Notes: generated by a model from the sequence alone, not told the origin. Positions 7,792 through 15,872 are shown, counted from the stretch's first letter. The stretch: 40,550 nucleotides of DNA from Actinomycetota bacterium (GCA_005884005.1 VAWI01000025.1:1-40550), one strand, 5' to 3'. A program made the numbers and translations.

Positions 7792-8998
7792 GGGCCTCGG
7801 CGCCTGCAGCGATGTCCGTTCGGTACCGCATCCCGGCAAACGAGATCCGAGCAGCGCCTTCGTACGCAGCCGCTCGTGCGGCCGCCAGATCCTCGCCGAC
7901 TCCGGTGACATTCAAGATCCGTCCGCCGTTCGTGACCAGGTGATCGCCTCGCATCGCCGTGCCCGCGTGGAAGACGAGCGTTCCGGTTGCTTCGGCTTCC
8001 TCGATCCCCTCGATTCGCGACCCGACGTCGTTTCGCTCCGGGTAGTCGGGGGCGGCGAGGGCGACGGTGACAGCCGCCTTGTCGCCGGCTCGGGCGTTCC
8101 CTGCGAGGCGCCCGGTCGCCGCCCCGTGCAACAGCTCGAGCAGATCGCCCTCCAGACGCGGCACGATCGCCTGCGTCTCCGGGTCGCCGAAGCGGCAGTT
8201 GAATTCGAGGACACGAAGTCCCGAGTCGGTCATCATCAGACCGGCATACAGGAGTCCTACGAACGGCGAGCCTCGCCGCGCCAGCTCCGTCAGCACCGGA
8301 CGGTGAACCGTCTCGAGGAGTTCTTCGACTTCCGCCGGCCCGAATCTCGGCACCGGCGAGTAGGCGCCCATGCCGCCGGTGTTCGGGCCCACGTCTCCAT
8401 CGCCGACGCGCTTGAAGTCGCGAGCGGGTGCGAGTGGTTGGGCCTCGCGCCCGTCGCAAACCGCGAAGACCGACACCTCTTCGCCCTCGAGCAGTTCCTC
8501 GATCACGAGCGTGTCACCGCGACCCCCTGCCGCTTGCAAGCCGGCGTCGAGCTCTGCCTGCGTTCTGCAGACGAACACGCCCTTTCCGGCCGCGAGCCCG
8601 TCGACCTTGACGACACACGGCGGCCGCGCGACCGAGAGCCGTTCCGCCGTCGGCACGCCGGCCGCAGCCATGACGTCCTTGGCGAAGCTCTTCGAGCCCT
8701 CGATGCGAGCCGCGGCAGCGCTTGGGCCGAAGACGGCGACGCCCGCATGTCGGAGCTGGTCGGCGAGCCCGGCCACGAGAGGCGCTTCCGGCCCGACGAC
8801 GACAAGGTCGATCTCGTGTTCGCCGCAGAACGCGAGCAATCCCTCACCGTCCTCGGCCCGGACGGGATGACAATGGCCCAGCTTGGCGATTCCGGGATTT
8901 CCCGGCGCTGCATGCAGCTCGTCGCAGTCCTTGCTCTGGGCCAGCTTCCAGGCGAGTGCATGCTCGCGCCCGCCCGACCCCACGACCAGAACTTTCAC
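7781..8998 (-). CDS. purD: phosphoribosylamine-glycine ligase (GAR synthetase)
   Basis: An ATP-grasp ligase of 405 residues that joins glycine to phosphoribosylamine. Start GTG 8998 gives [19 protein letters not shown], the family opening, followed by [10 protein letters not shown]. The ATP-grasp core includes [18 protein letters not shown] and [15 protein letters not shown]. The metal-binding end of the grasp domain is [13 protein letters not shown]. It is the first gene of the minus-strand purine run and diverges from the hypothetical gene at 9043, so promoters for both should lie in the 44 bases between or just inside the genes. Confidence 0.97.
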   Translation of the reverse strand: MKVLVVGSGGREHALAWKLAQSKDCDELHAAPGNPGIAKLGHCHPVRAEDGEGLLAFCGEHEIDLVVVGPEAPLVAGLADQLRHAGVAVFGPSAAAARIEGSKSFAKDVMAAAGVPTAERLSVARPPCVVKVDGLAAGKGVFVCRTQAELDAGLQAAGGRGDTLVIEELLEGEEVSVFAVCDGREAQPLAPARDFKRVGDGDVGPNTGGMGAYSPVPRFGPAEVEELLETVHRPVLTELARRGSPFVGLLYAGLMMTDSGLRVLEFNCRFGDPETQAIVPRLEGDLLELLHGAATGRLAGNARAGDKAAVTVALAAPDYPERNDVGSRIEGIEEAEATGTLVFHAGTAMRGDHLVTNGGRILNVTGVGEDLAAARAAAYEGAARISFAGMRYRTDIAAGAEAHVG

Positions 8999-9042
8999 GC
9001 GAGCAGTGTTTCAAAGGGGTCGTACGCGCGCATCTTGTTTTC

Positions 9043-9366
9043 GTGGTCGAACCTGGTCTCGATCGCCACGAGTGGGAGACCGAATGGCAAGGCCTCCAGC
9101 CGTTGATCGTCGACTCGCCGGCGGAAGCCCTGCCCGAGGTGGATCGCTTGATCGAGCGCATGCTGACCGAGCGCGGTTACCCAACGACGGAGGAAGAAGC
9201 TCGCGACTCTGCCTCCCCGGAGCTCGTCGCTGAGTTCTTGGAGGCGCGGCGGATAACGAACATGATCGAGAGGGGCGAGACCGACGACCCGGGCGAGATC
9301 GGCGCCGCGATCACGGCGTACCGAAACCTCTATGAGTTCCTGCTCGGAGGGCCCAGTCCGCCGTAA
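9043..9366 (+). CDS. hypothetical protein, helical and acidic (107 aa)
   Basis: Beginning at GTG 9043 (VVEPGLDRHEWETEWQ) this reads as a compact acidic all-helical protein. Segments include DSPAEALPEVDRLIERMLTE and DPGEIGAAITAYRNLYEFLL. The codon pattern is typical of the genome and the frame stays open into purD only by chance. No ribosome site stands out before GTG 9043, so the start is uncertain; a leaderless message from the short divergent gap is possible. I believe relatives occur in Thermoleophilia, but the function is unknown. Confidence 0.65.
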   Translation: MVEPGLDRHEWETEWQGLQPLIVDSPAEALPEVDRLIERMLTERGYPTTEEEARDSASPELVAEFLEARRITNMIERGETDDPGEIGAAITAYRNLYEFLLGGPSPP

Positions 9367-9376
9367 GCAGTGTCCG

Positions 9377-9423
9377 CGTGGGCCTCGGCCTCTGAAGGCC
9401 CACGGCCCCACCCTTGGGTGGGG
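9377..9423 (+). terminator. two adjacent GC hairpins after the 9043 gene
   Basis: CGTGGGCCT (9377-9385) pairs with AGGCCCACG (9396-9404). Immediately afterwards CCCCACCC (9406-9413) pairs with GGGTGGGG (9416-9423) across a two-base loop. They begin 11 bases after the preceding stop codon, a position fitting transcription termination. No clean T tract follows, so this would be a hairpin-only terminator. The rest of the gap to fdhD shows nothing else. Confidence 0.5.
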
Positions 9424-9562
9424 AGGGAAACCACCCGCCACCCGCGGTCAGCGTAGCCTCGGAAAGCGCACGCGTTTGTGACGCGGCTGTGACGGAAGTG
9501 TGACTCTTCCTCAACACCTGGCTCCGCCGAGCACGGCTCGCGGGGCTCCCTAGACTGCCCCT

Positions 9563-10342
9563 ATGAAGGCCCCGCCGTACACGGCTGCTTCGGTCGACGT
9601 GATCCGGCTGCCGGGCGAGCGACGGGAGCAAGACTCGGTCGCGGTTGAAGAGCCGCTCGAGGTCCGCGTCAACGGCGCACCCATCGCGGTGACGATGCGA
9701 ACCCCTGGCCACGACGAGGAGCTTGCCCTCGGGTTTCTGCTCTCCGAGGGCGTCAACCCCCGGCGAGCCGCGGCGCCGGCCGACCTGGCTGCGAACACGG
9801 TCGAGGTCGAGGCCGACGCCTTCGACCCGGCCAGGCTCGAGCGCCACTTCTACACCTCGTCGTCGTGCGGGGTCTGCGGCAAGGGCGCGCTCGAGGCGGT
9901 CGCCGTCGAGGCGCCGCCGGTCGCGAGCAACCTGCGAGTTGCGGTCGCATTGCTCGCCGAGCTGCCTGAACGCCTGCGGGAACAACAGGCCGCGTTCGCC
10001 GAGACCGGGGGGCTGCATGCGACCGGGCTCTTCGACCCGGCCGGGGAGCTGCTGTGCGTGCGCGAGGACGTCGGCCGGCACAACGCGATGGACAAGGTGA
10101 TCGGCTGGTCGTTCGGCGAGCACCGGCTGCCGCTTGGCGACGCAATCCTCTGCGTGAGCGGCCGCCTCTCCTTCGAGCTCGTCCAGAAGGCTGCCGTTGC
10201 CGGCTGCCCGATCGTGGTCGCAGTCGGCGCGCCCTCGAGCCTCGCTGTCGAGCTCGCACGCGACCGCCGTGTGACGCTCTGCGGTTTCGTGCGCGGCGGG
10301 CGTGTGAATGTGTACACGGACGAATGGCGCGTCCTCAGCTGA
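9563..10342 (+). CDS. fdhD: formate dehydrogenase accessory sulfurtransferase FdhD
   Basis: Transfers sulfur from a cysteine desulfurase to the molybdenum cofactor so that formate dehydrogenase becomes active. The 259-residue protein has EEPLEVRVNGAPIAVTMRTPG near the N-terminus, the CGVCGKG active-site pair (Cys102, Cys105), and the C-terminal LCVREDVGRHNAMDKVIG and SGRLSFELVQKA motifs of the family. It overlaps mobA by 19 bases, so the two are co-translated. Its presence, with the selenocysteine cluster in this window, points to a formate dehydrogenase encoded elsewhere. Confidence 0.96.
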   Translation: MKAPPYTAASVDVIRLPGERREQDSVAVEEPLEVRVNGAPIAVTMRTPGHDEELALGFLLSEGVNPRRAAAPADLAANTVEVEADAFDPARLERHFYTSSSCGVCGKGALEAVAVEAPPVASNLRVAVALLAELPERLREQQAAFAETGGLHATGLFDPAGELLCVREDVGRHNAMDKVIGWSFGEHRLPLGDAILCVSGRLSFELVQKAAVAGCPIVVAVGAPSSLAVELARDRRVTLCGFVRGGRVNVYTDEWRVLS

Positions 10343-10857
10343 CCGGGGTGTTGCTGGTCGGCGGCGCGAGCCGCCGATTCGGCGCGCCGAAGGCGCTGGC
10401 CCGCTTCAACGGCACCACGTTTGCCGAACGCGCTTGGCGAATTCTCGGCGAGGCTTGCGACGAACGGCTTGCGTTCGGCAAGGCCCATGACGAGCTGCCC
10501 CTGCCGTTCCCCGTCCACGACGACGGCACCGACGTCCGCGCCCCACTCGCCGGAATCGTCGCTGGTCTCCGCGCGGCGTGCAACGACGTCTGTGTCTTCC
10601 TGCCCGTGGATTTGCCCTTCGCAACGCCGGAGCTCGTGCGAGCGCTGGGGGAGAGGTGCGCGGAGGCCGCCGTTCCGCAGACGGGTCCGCTGCCCGGGGC
10701 CTACGCCCGCGGGGCCCTCCCCGTCCTCGAGCGGCGGCTGGGCGAAGGCGAGTTCGCCCTGCGCGATGCGCTCGCCGAGCTGGCGACGGTCACGGTCGAG
10801 GTCGATCCGGCGCAGGTCGTGAATGTGAACGCGCCGGATCAGCTGGCGGCGCTGTGA
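10324..10857 (+). CDS. mobA: molybdenum cofactor guanylyltransferase MobA-like
   Basis: Adds GMP to molybdopterin to make the guanine dinucleotide cofactor used by formate dehydrogenases. It has 177 residues from ATG 10324, overlapping fdhD. The nucleotidyltransferase signature LVGGASRRFGAPKALARF is a variant of the usual LAGG-x-S-x-R-x-G-x-x-K-A. FLPVDLPFATPELV contains the metal-binding Asp. The protein is slightly short but complete (ends VNVNAPDQL, as in the family). Its stop overlaps the next small gene in GTGA. Confidence 0.9.
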   Translation: MARPQLTGVLLVGGASRRFGAPKALARFNGTTFAERAWRILGEACDERLAFGKAHDELPLPFPVHDDGTDVRAPLAGIVAGLRAACNDVCVFLPVDLPFATPELVRALGERCAEAAVPQTGPLPGAYARGALPVLERRLGEGEFALRDALAELATVTVEVDPAQVVNVNAPDQLAAL

Positions 10858-11003
10858 TCCTGCTCCTCCTCTTCGGTCTCGCGGTCGCGGCGATCGTCTT
10901 CCTCGCCAGCGGTGGGCACGTGATCTTCCTCCCGCTCGTCCTCATCCTCCCGCTCGGGCTCTTGGGTCTCGGCAGCCGCCGACGCGGCCCGCGGCGGCCC
11001 TAG
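10854..11003 (+). CDS. small two-helix membrane protein (49 aa)
   Basis: GTG 10854 overlaps the mobA TGA as GTGA, strong evidence of a coupled small gene. It encodes two hydrophobic segments: ILLLLFGLAVAAIVFLASG and, after GHV, a run rich in I, L, F and P. It ends in a very basic tail (SRRRGPRRP). The function is unknown. Given its place it may be a membrane accessory of the fdhD-mobA operon, which is only an inference. The stop overlaps the convergent purA stop. Confidence 0.6.
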   Translation: MILLLLFGLAVAAIVFLASGGHVIFLPLVLILPLGLLGLGSRRRGPRRP

Positions 11004-12295
11004 CGGGCTAGCGCGGCAGGCCCCTGCCGGGCAAGCACTCGCGCACGTTCCCGGCCGGTCCCGATCAGTGAGACCTCGACATCGAGTTGTCCTTCGACGA
11101 GCTCGACGTACTGCCGCGCAGCGTCCGGAAGCCCGCGGACGTCGGTGAGGTCGTCGAGCGATTCTGTCCAGCCCGGCAGGGTCTCGTAGACCGGCTCACA
11201 GTGATGGAAGTCTGACTGGTAGGCCGGAAACTCGTCCGTCTCCGTGCCGTCCCGGAGGCGGTAGCGGACGCAGACCGGAAGCTCGGTGAGCGCGGACAGG
11301 ACGTCAAGCTTCGTCAGCGCCAGCGAGGTGATGCCGTTCAGGCGCACCGCGTAGCGCAACGCGACCAGGTCCAGCCAGCCACACCTGCGGTCGCGGCCGG
11401 TGACAGTCCCGAACTCCCCGCCCAGCTCGCGCAAACGCTCCTGATCCGATCCCTCGATCTCGGTCGGAAACGGCCCCTCACCGACACGCGTGACGTACGC
11501 TTTGGCGACGCCGATCACCTCGTCGATCCGTGTGGGCCCGATTCCGATCCCCGGCGCCGCCCCGCCGGCGAGCGTGCTCGAAGAGGTGACGAAGGGGTAG
11601 GTCCCGTGGTCGAGATCGAGCAGCGTCGCATGCGCGCCCTCCAGGAGGACCGCCTTGCCCTCGCGAAGCGCGCGGTCGACAAGAAGCGACGTGTCCGTGA
11701 TGAAGGGGCGCAAGCGCTGAGCGAGCTTCTCGTACCGAGCGGCCAGCTCCTCGAGCTCGAGCGGATCGGTGCCGTACACCCGCTCGAGCCAGACGTTCTT
11801 CTCGGCGAGCGCGACCTCCAGCTTCTGGCGGAAGATCTTCGGATCCAGGAGGTCTTGGACGCGAATCCCCAGCCGAAATGCCTTGTCCGCGTAGGTCGGT
11901 CCGATCCCTCGCTTCGTCGTTCCGATCTTCAGCTTGCCGAGGCGCCGCTCGCTGCCCTGGTCGATCGCGACGTGCCACGGCATGATCACGTGGGCGTTCG
12001 CCGACAGATGCAGGCGGTCGACCGGAACTCCTCGCGCTGCGAGCTCGTCCAGCTCTTCGACCAGGACTTCCGGATCGACGACGCAGCCCGCGCCGATCAC
12101 GCACTCCTTGCCCCGCAGGATCCCGGACGGGATGTGCCGGACCTTGAAGGTCTCGCCGCCGACGACGATCGTATGACCGGCGTTCGGCCCGCCGTTGTAG
12201 CGGCAGACGAGGTCGGAGTGCTCGGCGAGCAGGTCGACGATCTTGCCCTTGCCTTCGTCTCCCCACTGGGCGCCGACGATTACCGTCGCGGGCAC
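11000..12295 (-). CDS. purA: adenylosuccinate synthetase
   Basis: Makes adenylosuccinate from IMP, aspartate and GTP. It has 431 residues starting at GTG 12295 (VPATVIVGAQWGDEGKGK). The GTP-binding GDEGKGK and the following NAGHTI signature are intact, as are the IMP-site segments TTKRGIGPTYADKA and GAHATLLDLDHGTYPFVTSS. The lysine and arginine motif VTGRDRRCGWLDLVALRYA also fits. It lies apart from the other pur genes and close to dnaB, an arrangement common in actinobacteria and Firmicutes. Confidence 0.98.
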   Translation of the reverse strand: MPATVIVGAQWGDEGKGKIVDLLAEHSDLVCRYNGGPNAGHTIVVGGETFKVRHIPSGILRGKECVIGAGCVVDPEVLVEELDELAARGVPVDRLHLSANAHVIMPWHVAIDQGSERRLGKLKIGTTKRGIGPTYADKAFRLGIRVQDLLDPKIFRQKLEVALAEKNVWLERVYGTDPLELEELAARYEKLAQRLRPFITDTSLLVDRALREGKAVLLEGAHATLLDLDHGTYPFVTSSSTLAGGAAPGIGIGPTRIDEVIGVAKAYVTRVGEGPFPTEIEGSDQERLRELGGEFGTVTGRDRRCGWLDLVALRYAVRLNGITSLALTKLDVLSALTELPVCVRYRLRDGTETDEFPAYQSDFHHCEPVYETLPGWTESLDDLTDVRGLPDAARQYVELVEGQLDVEVSLIGTGRERARVLARQGPAALAR

Positions 12296-12346
12296 GCCTG
12301 GAGTCTGCCTGACGCGGTGGCCGGCGGCCGCCTCCGGCTCAGCGGC

Positions 12347-12505
12347 CTATGTAGCCGCCGCCGCGGGAAGGATAGTCCTCTGCCGCCCGTTGGTCGCGGA
12401 CCGCTTCCTTCTGTTCTTCGAGCCGGCGTCGTCGAGCGCCACGGCGGTGCGGCGGTCGCGCAGACGTTTTACCCAGCCCTGAAGGAACTTGTCGAGGACA
12501 CGCAT
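12347..12505 (-). CDS. possible small basic protein (52 aa)
   Basis: ATG 12505 starts 18 bases after the stop of the zinc-ribbon gene, on the same strand. It gives MRVLDKFLQGWVKRLRDRR, an amphipathic basic helix, followed by a lysine/arginine-rich tail and an alanine-rich end at TAG 12347. No good ribosome site is visible and no family was recognised. It may be a real short gene or chance. The remaining 51 bases to purA hold nothing clear. Confidence 0.3.
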   Translation of the reverse strand: MRVLDKFLQGWVKRLRDRRTAVALDDAGSKNRRKRSATNGRQRTILPAAAAT

Positions 12506-12523
12506 CGCGAGGAGCTTACGCCG

Positions 12524-12754
12524 TCACCAGAGCGACGACGTCATCTCGACGTGCACGTCGCGCCCGGCCCGGACGGCGCGGATGCGGTGGCCGCGCTCGC
12601 ATTCGGTCCAGGCGAGGTCGTGGCCGAGGCCGAGCTTGCCGCGCACGATCGAGGACTGCTCTTCTCCGAAGCCGAGCCCGCGGCTCTCGCAGGCCTGGCA
12701 GACGACGGCGAAATTAGTTGACGAGCCGAGGAGGACAATCGTCTGCTCGAACAA
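12524..12754 (-). CDS. small zinc-ribbon-like protein (76 aa)
   Basis: The start is decided by a strong ribosome site: GGGAGGTGA (12769-12761) precedes TTG 12754 at ideal spacing. The product has a CQAC pair (VVCQACESRGLGFGEE), and later CERGHRIRAVR with a further Cys and His. These look like a small metal-binding ribbon. It follows dnaB by 21 bases on the same strand, so it is probably co-transcribed with it. The function is unknown. Confidence 0.65.
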   Translation of the reverse strand: MFEQTIVLLGSSTNFAVVCQACESRGLGFGEEQSSIVRGKLGLGHDLAWTECERGHRIRAVRAGRDVHVEMTSSLW

Positions 12755-12775
12755 CTTCAGTCACCTCCCGATCGG

Positions 12776-14143
12776 TTACGCCGCCGCTGCCAGGTCCGCG
12801 AACTTCGCGTATCGCTTCAGGAACGAGAGCTTGACCGCGTCGGTCGGCCCGTTCCGGTGCTTGGCCAGGATCACCTCGGCCAGGCCTTGCTGGTCGGATT
12901 CATCGTTGTAGTACTCGTCGCGATAGATGAACATGACGAGGTCGGCATCCTGCTCGATCGATCCCGATTCGCGCAAGTCGGAAAGGATCGGCCGCTTGTC
13001 GTGGCGTTGCTCGACCGCGCGCGAAAGCTGGGACATCGCCAGGATCGGCACGTCGAGGTCACGCGCGAGCACCTTCAGGTTCCTCGAGATCTGCGAGACC
13101 TCTTGGACGCGGTTCTCGGCCGTCGCGCCCGAGGTCATCAGCTGCAGGTAGTCGACGACGACAAGGCCAAGATTGGGCTCGCGTGTCTTCAGGCGGCGAG
13201 CCTTCGAACGGATCTCCATCATCGTGATCGAGCCCGTGTCGTCGACGTAGATCGGCGCCTTCGCGAGCTTGTCGCAGGCCGCGGTCAGCCGCGGCCAGTC
13301 GTCGGGGCCGAGCTTGCCGCTCCGGAGCCGGTTCGACTCGACCTTGGCCTCGCTGCACATCAGGCGTTGCGTGACCTCCGACTTCGACATCTCGAGCGTA
13401 AAGATCGCGACGGGCGTTTGGTGCCGCACGGCGAGGTTCGCCGCCATACAGAGGCCTAGCGCCGACTTACCCATGGAAGGGCGGGCAGCCGCGATGATCA
13501 AGTTGCCGGGCTGGAAGCCCGACGTAAGCCGATCGAGATCGCGGAACCCGGAGGGAACACCGGTAATGTCGGCGCCGGCCTCGTAGAGGGCCGTGATGCG
13601 TTCGAAGCCCTCCTTCAGAAGCTCGTCGATGTGGGTGAACTCGCCCGTTACGCGCGCCTGCGAGAGATCGAAGACGACCTGCTCGGCCTTGTCGACCAGG
13701 TCGCCGGCCTCGCCCGGGCGCTCCCAGCCCAGGCGTGAGATTTCGCTGCCCGCGTTGATCAGCCCGCGTAACGTCGCCATCTCGCGCACGATTCGCGCGT
13801 AGTGGCCGGCATTCGCGCTCGCGGGCACGAGAGCCGCGAGCTCATGAATGCGGACCTTGCCGCCGACGTCGTCGAGATCGCCGCGCTCCTCGAGCTCGTC
13901 GACGAGTGTGATCGCATCGACGGGGTCGCCCTTGGCATAGAGAGCCAGGGCGGCGCGGTAGATCTTCGCGTGACTCTCGCGATAGAAGTCGGAGGCGTCG
14001 AGTACCTCGCTGACCGCCCCGATCGCGCCGGGGGAGAGCATCATCGCGCCGAGGACGGACTCCTCCGCGTCGAGATTCTGGGGCGGGACCAGGGCGGTCT
14101 GCGAGGGCTGCGGCGCCTGGGCGAGCTGGGCGACCTGAGGCAT
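12776..14143 (-). CDS. dnaB: replicative DNA helicase DnaB
   Basis: The hexameric 5'-3' replicative helicase. It has 455 residues from ATG 14143 (MPQVAQLAQAPQPSQ); the longer open frame upstream covers the regulatory gap and is not coding. The N-terminal domain starts NLDAEESVLGAMMLSPGAI. The RecA-like motor has Walker A ARPSMGKS (about 220-227), FTLEMSKSEV, the Walker B strand LVVVDYLQLM, and DLRESGSIEQDADLVMFIYRDEYY. No intein interrupts it, although actinobacterial DnaB often carries one. It follows rplI with a 291-base gap full of palindromes. Confidence 0.98.
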   Translation of the reverse strand: MPQVAQLAQAPQPSQTALVPPQNLDAEESVLGAMMLSPGAIGAVSEVLDASDFYRESHAKIYRAALALYAKGDPVDAITLVDELEERGDLDDVGGKVRIHELAALVPASANAGHYARIVREMATLRGLINAGSEISRLGWERPGEAGDLVDKAEQVVFDLSQARVTGEFTHIDELLKEGFERITALYEAGADITGVPSGFRDLDRLTSGFQPGNLIIAAARPSMGKSALGLCMAANLAVRHQTPVAIFTLEMSKSEVTQRLMCSEAKVESNRLRSGKLGPDDWPRLTAACDKLAKAPIYVDDTGSITMMEIRSKARRLKTREPNLGLVVVDYLQLMTSGATAENRVQEVSQISRNLKVLARDLDVPILAMSQLSRAVEQRHDKRPILSDLRESGSIEQDADLVMFIYRDEYYNDESDQQGLAEVILAKHRNGPTDAVKLSFLKRYAKFADLAAAA

Positions 14144-14179
14144 GCCAGGGTAGTCAACAGCGGACGTGGCCGGATGTGA

Positions 14180-14200
14180 AGGCCTGTGAATAACAGGCCT
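14180..14200. promoter_or_regulatory. hairpin with a DnaA-box-like site in the dnaB leader
   Basis: AGGCCTGT (14180-14187) and ACAGGCCT (14193-14200) form a perfect 8-bp inverted repeat with loop GAATA. The minus strand across it reads TTATTCACA (14193-14185), one base from the TTATCCACA DnaA box. It lies 37 bases upstream of the dnaB start. It could be a DnaA-responsive operator, an RNA hairpin in the leader, or coincidence. Confidence 0.4.
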
Positions 14201-14239
14201 GTTCCTACTAGACGGGTTCGGCCGATCTGCAGGCACTAT

Positions 14240-14253
14240 GGAACATATGTTCG
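14240..14253 (-). promoter_or_regulatory. LexA (SOS) box upstream of dnaB
   Basis: The minus strand reads CGAACATATGTTCC. This matches every position of the Gram-positive LexA consensus CGAACRNRYGTTYC and contains the 12-bp perfect palindrome GAACATATGTTC (14241-14252). It sits about 97 bases upstream of dnaB in a non-coding gap, the expected position for repressor control. LexA binding itself is an inference from the match. Confidence 0.6.
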
Positions 14254-14286
14254 CAAATCTACCGGACAGATCTGTGGGTAGATTTG
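14254..14286. promoter_or_regulatory. 33-bp near-perfect palindrome next to the LexA box
   Basis: CAAATCTACC (14254-14263) and GGTAGATTTG (14277-14286) are exact inverted copies. Between them lies a second palindrome, ACAGATCTGT (14266-14275). The whole is nearly symmetric about 14270 and directly abuts the LexA box. It is the AT-richest part of the gap. It could be an operator for a dimeric regulator, or an extruding hairpin. Confidence 0.55.
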
Positions 14287-14315
14287 ACGCTGCTTGCGGG
14301 AAGTTTGAGCGGCAA

Positions 14316-14342
14316 TCCCCAGGCGGTGGAAACCGCTGGGGA
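14316..14342. repeat. bulged inverted repeat in the rplI-dnaB gap
   Basis: TCCCCAGGCGGT and ACCGCTGGGGA pair with one bulged base across the loop GGAA. It is one of several inverted repeats in the 291-base gap between rplI and dnaB. It may act as a transcription or processing signal downstream of rplI. No T tract is present. Confidence 0.35.
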
Positions 14343-14409
14343 AAGATCCACGGCAAACGAGGCTAGCTGGACAGCCGCGCCGACGACCCTGCGACTGGCG
14401 GTGGCCGGC

Positions 14410-14429
14410 CCGGCGCGAAACCGCGCCGG
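14410..14429 (-). terminator. hairpin directly after rplI
   Basis: CCGGCGCG (14410-14417) and CGCGCCGG (14422-14429) form a perfect 8-bp GC stem with a 4-base loop, five bases beyond the rplI stop. The position suggests the end, or a partial end, of the rpsF-ssb-rpsR-rplI transcript. It lacks a T run, as is common in high-GC genomes. Confidence 0.5.
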
Positions 14430-14434
14430 CGAGG

Positions 14435-15106
14435 CTAGTTCTCGTTCGTCTGGGTCTCTGTCGCCGGCTCGGCCGGCGTATCGCCGGCCGGAGGCTCTTC
14501 GTCGGCCGGCTGCTCTTCGGCCTGCGCCTCGGCGACTGCGGCTTCGGTCGCGGCCTCTTCTGCGGCGCGGGCCTCCTCGGCCTCGGCTGCAGCCGCAGCT
14601 TCTTCCTGGGCGGCGACCTGATCGAGCGCCTGCAGCTCCTCCTCGGGAGGCAGCTCACCGCCTTCGGGCACGACCGCCAGGCGAAGCGTCGCGGTCACGT
14701 CGGCGAAGAGCTCGACCGGAACCTCATAGCGGCCGATCCGCTTGATCGATTCGGGGAGGTCGAGCTTGCGCCGGTCGATCCGGACACGCTGTGACTCCCA
14801 GACCCGGTCGGCGATATCGGTCGCGGTGACGGAGCCGAAGAGGGTGCCGGTCTCGCCGGCCTGGACGTCGAAGCGGATCTCGGCGTCCTCGAGCTTCTGC
14901 ACGAGCTGCTGGGCTTGCTCGAAGCTTTGCGCCTCGTGCTGTGAGCGGCTTGCGGCCAGCTTCTCCAGCTCCGCCACGCGACCGGGCGCAGCGGGCTCGG
15001 CCAGACGCCGCGGCAGCAGGTAGTTGCGCGCGAAGCCGGCGGCGACGTCGACGACCTCGCCGCGGAGCCCGACCTTCTCGATGTCCTCGCGCAGGATGAC
15101 TTGCAC
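14435..15106 (-). CDS. rplI: 50S ribosomal protein L9 with long acidic tail
   Basis: Binds 23S rRNA through its N-terminal domain and extends from the ribosome. The first 150 or so residues are ordinary L9: MQVILREDIEKVGLRGEVVDV, GFARNYLLPRRLA, the connecting helix, and a C-domain ending TATLRLAVVPEG. The protein then continues to 223 residues with a low-complexity tail of Ala, Glu, Pro and Thr. The start is GTG 15106, overlapping the rpsR TAG by one base. The tail is probably disordered and negatively charged, and its role is unknown. Confidence 0.96.
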   Translation of the reverse strand: MQVILREDIEKVGLRGEVVDVAAGFARNYLLPRRLAEPAAPGRVAELEKLAASRSQHEAQSFEQAQQLVQKLEDAEIRFDVQAGETGTLFGSVTATDIADRVWESQRVRIDRRKLDLPESIKRIGRYEVPVELFADVTATLRLAVVPEGGELPPEEELQALDQVAAQEEAAAAAEAEEARAAEEAATEAAVAEAQAEEQPADEEPPAGDTPAEPATETQTNEN

Positions 15107-15435
15107 TACCGCTCCCGATCTCGGTCTCGGTCGCCGCGGTCGCGCCGGCCGTCCGGGCGCTCTTCGCGGCCCTCGGCCACGTAGGGCAGGAGCGCCATCT
15201 CACGCGCGCGCTTCACCGCCACCGCTACCTGCCGCTGGTGGCGCCGGCAGGCGCCGGTGATCCGGCGCGAGCGGATCTTCCCCTTCTCGGAGACGTAGCG
15301 GCGCAGCTGGTTCGCGTCCTTCCAGTCGACCTCTACGATCTTGTTCCGGCAGAACCAGCAGTTCTTCTTCCGGATCGGCCCGGTGGAGGGCCCGCCGCGC
15401 CGGCGCTGCTGCTGCCTGTCTTTCTGCTGAGCCAT
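15106..15435 (-). CDS. rpsR: 30S ribosomal protein S18
   Basis: Partner of S6 on the platform of the small subunit. It has 109 residues from ATG 15435, whose A is shared with the ssb TAA. The core [20 protein letters not shown] and the following [17 protein letters not shown] are typical, with CWFC and a later Cys as in zinc-type S18. The N-terminus is Gln/Arg-rich, and the C-terminus carries an added Arg/Asp repeat tail ([13 protein letters not shown]) beyond the usual 75-80 residues. It is part of rpsF-ssb-rpsR-rplI. Confidence 0.97.
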   Translation of the reverse strand: MAQQKDRQQQRRRGGPSTGPIRKKNCWFCRNKIVEVDWKDANQLRRYVSEKGKIRSRRITGACRRHQRQVAVAVKRAREMALLPYVAEGREERPDGRRDRGDRDRDRER

Positions 15436-15872
15436 TAGAACGGGATGTCGTCGTCCGCGGCGGCGAAGTCCGCGTTCTCGGTCTGCGCGGCCGTGCCCGC
15501 AGGAACGAACTGCGGCTGGCCGCCCTCGCCCTCGCCGCGGCCGCCCAGGAACTGGACGCTGTCGGCGATGATCTCGACCGCCTGTCGCTTCGTCCCGTCC
15601 TGGGCGTCCCATTCGCGCCACTCGAGCCGGCCGTCGACAGCGACGGGGCGGCCCTTGGAGAGGTATTGCGCGCAGCTCTCGCCCTGGTTGCCCCAGACGG
15701 TGATGTCGAAGTAGTTCGGCTTCTCCGTCCACTCGCCGGTTGCGCTGTCCTTGCGGCGCGTGTTGACGGCCAGCCGCAGGCTGCAGACAGCGGTCCCGCT
15801 CGGCGTGTGGCGCAGCTCGGGATCCTTCGTCAGATTGCCCACGAGCACGACTCTGTTGATGTTGGCGGCCAT
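15435..15872 (-). CDS. ssb: single-stranded DNA-binding protein
   Basis: Coats single-stranded DNA in replication and repair. It has 145 residues. The OB fold begins [22 protein letters not shown] and includes [21 protein letters not shown] and [10 protein letters not shown]. The acidic tip ADDDIPF is the protein-interaction tail that recruits other replication proteins. The disordered linker is short for an actinobacterial SSB. A strong ribosome site (GAGGAGGT) precedes ATG 15872. It sits between rpsF and rpsR as usual. Confidence 0.98.
   Translation of the reverse strand: MAANINRVVLVGNLTKDPELRHTPSGTAVCSLRLAVNTRRKDSATGEWTEKPNYFDITVWGNQGESCAQYLSKGRPVAVDGRLEWREWDAQDGTKRQAVEIIADSVQFLGGRGEGEGGQPQFVPAGTAAQTENADFAAADDDIPF

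Noticed and set aside
9311-10123. Minus-strand frame opposite fdhD
   Set aside because: Antisense shadow of fdhD; no domain pattern, and the sense gene has all family motifs.
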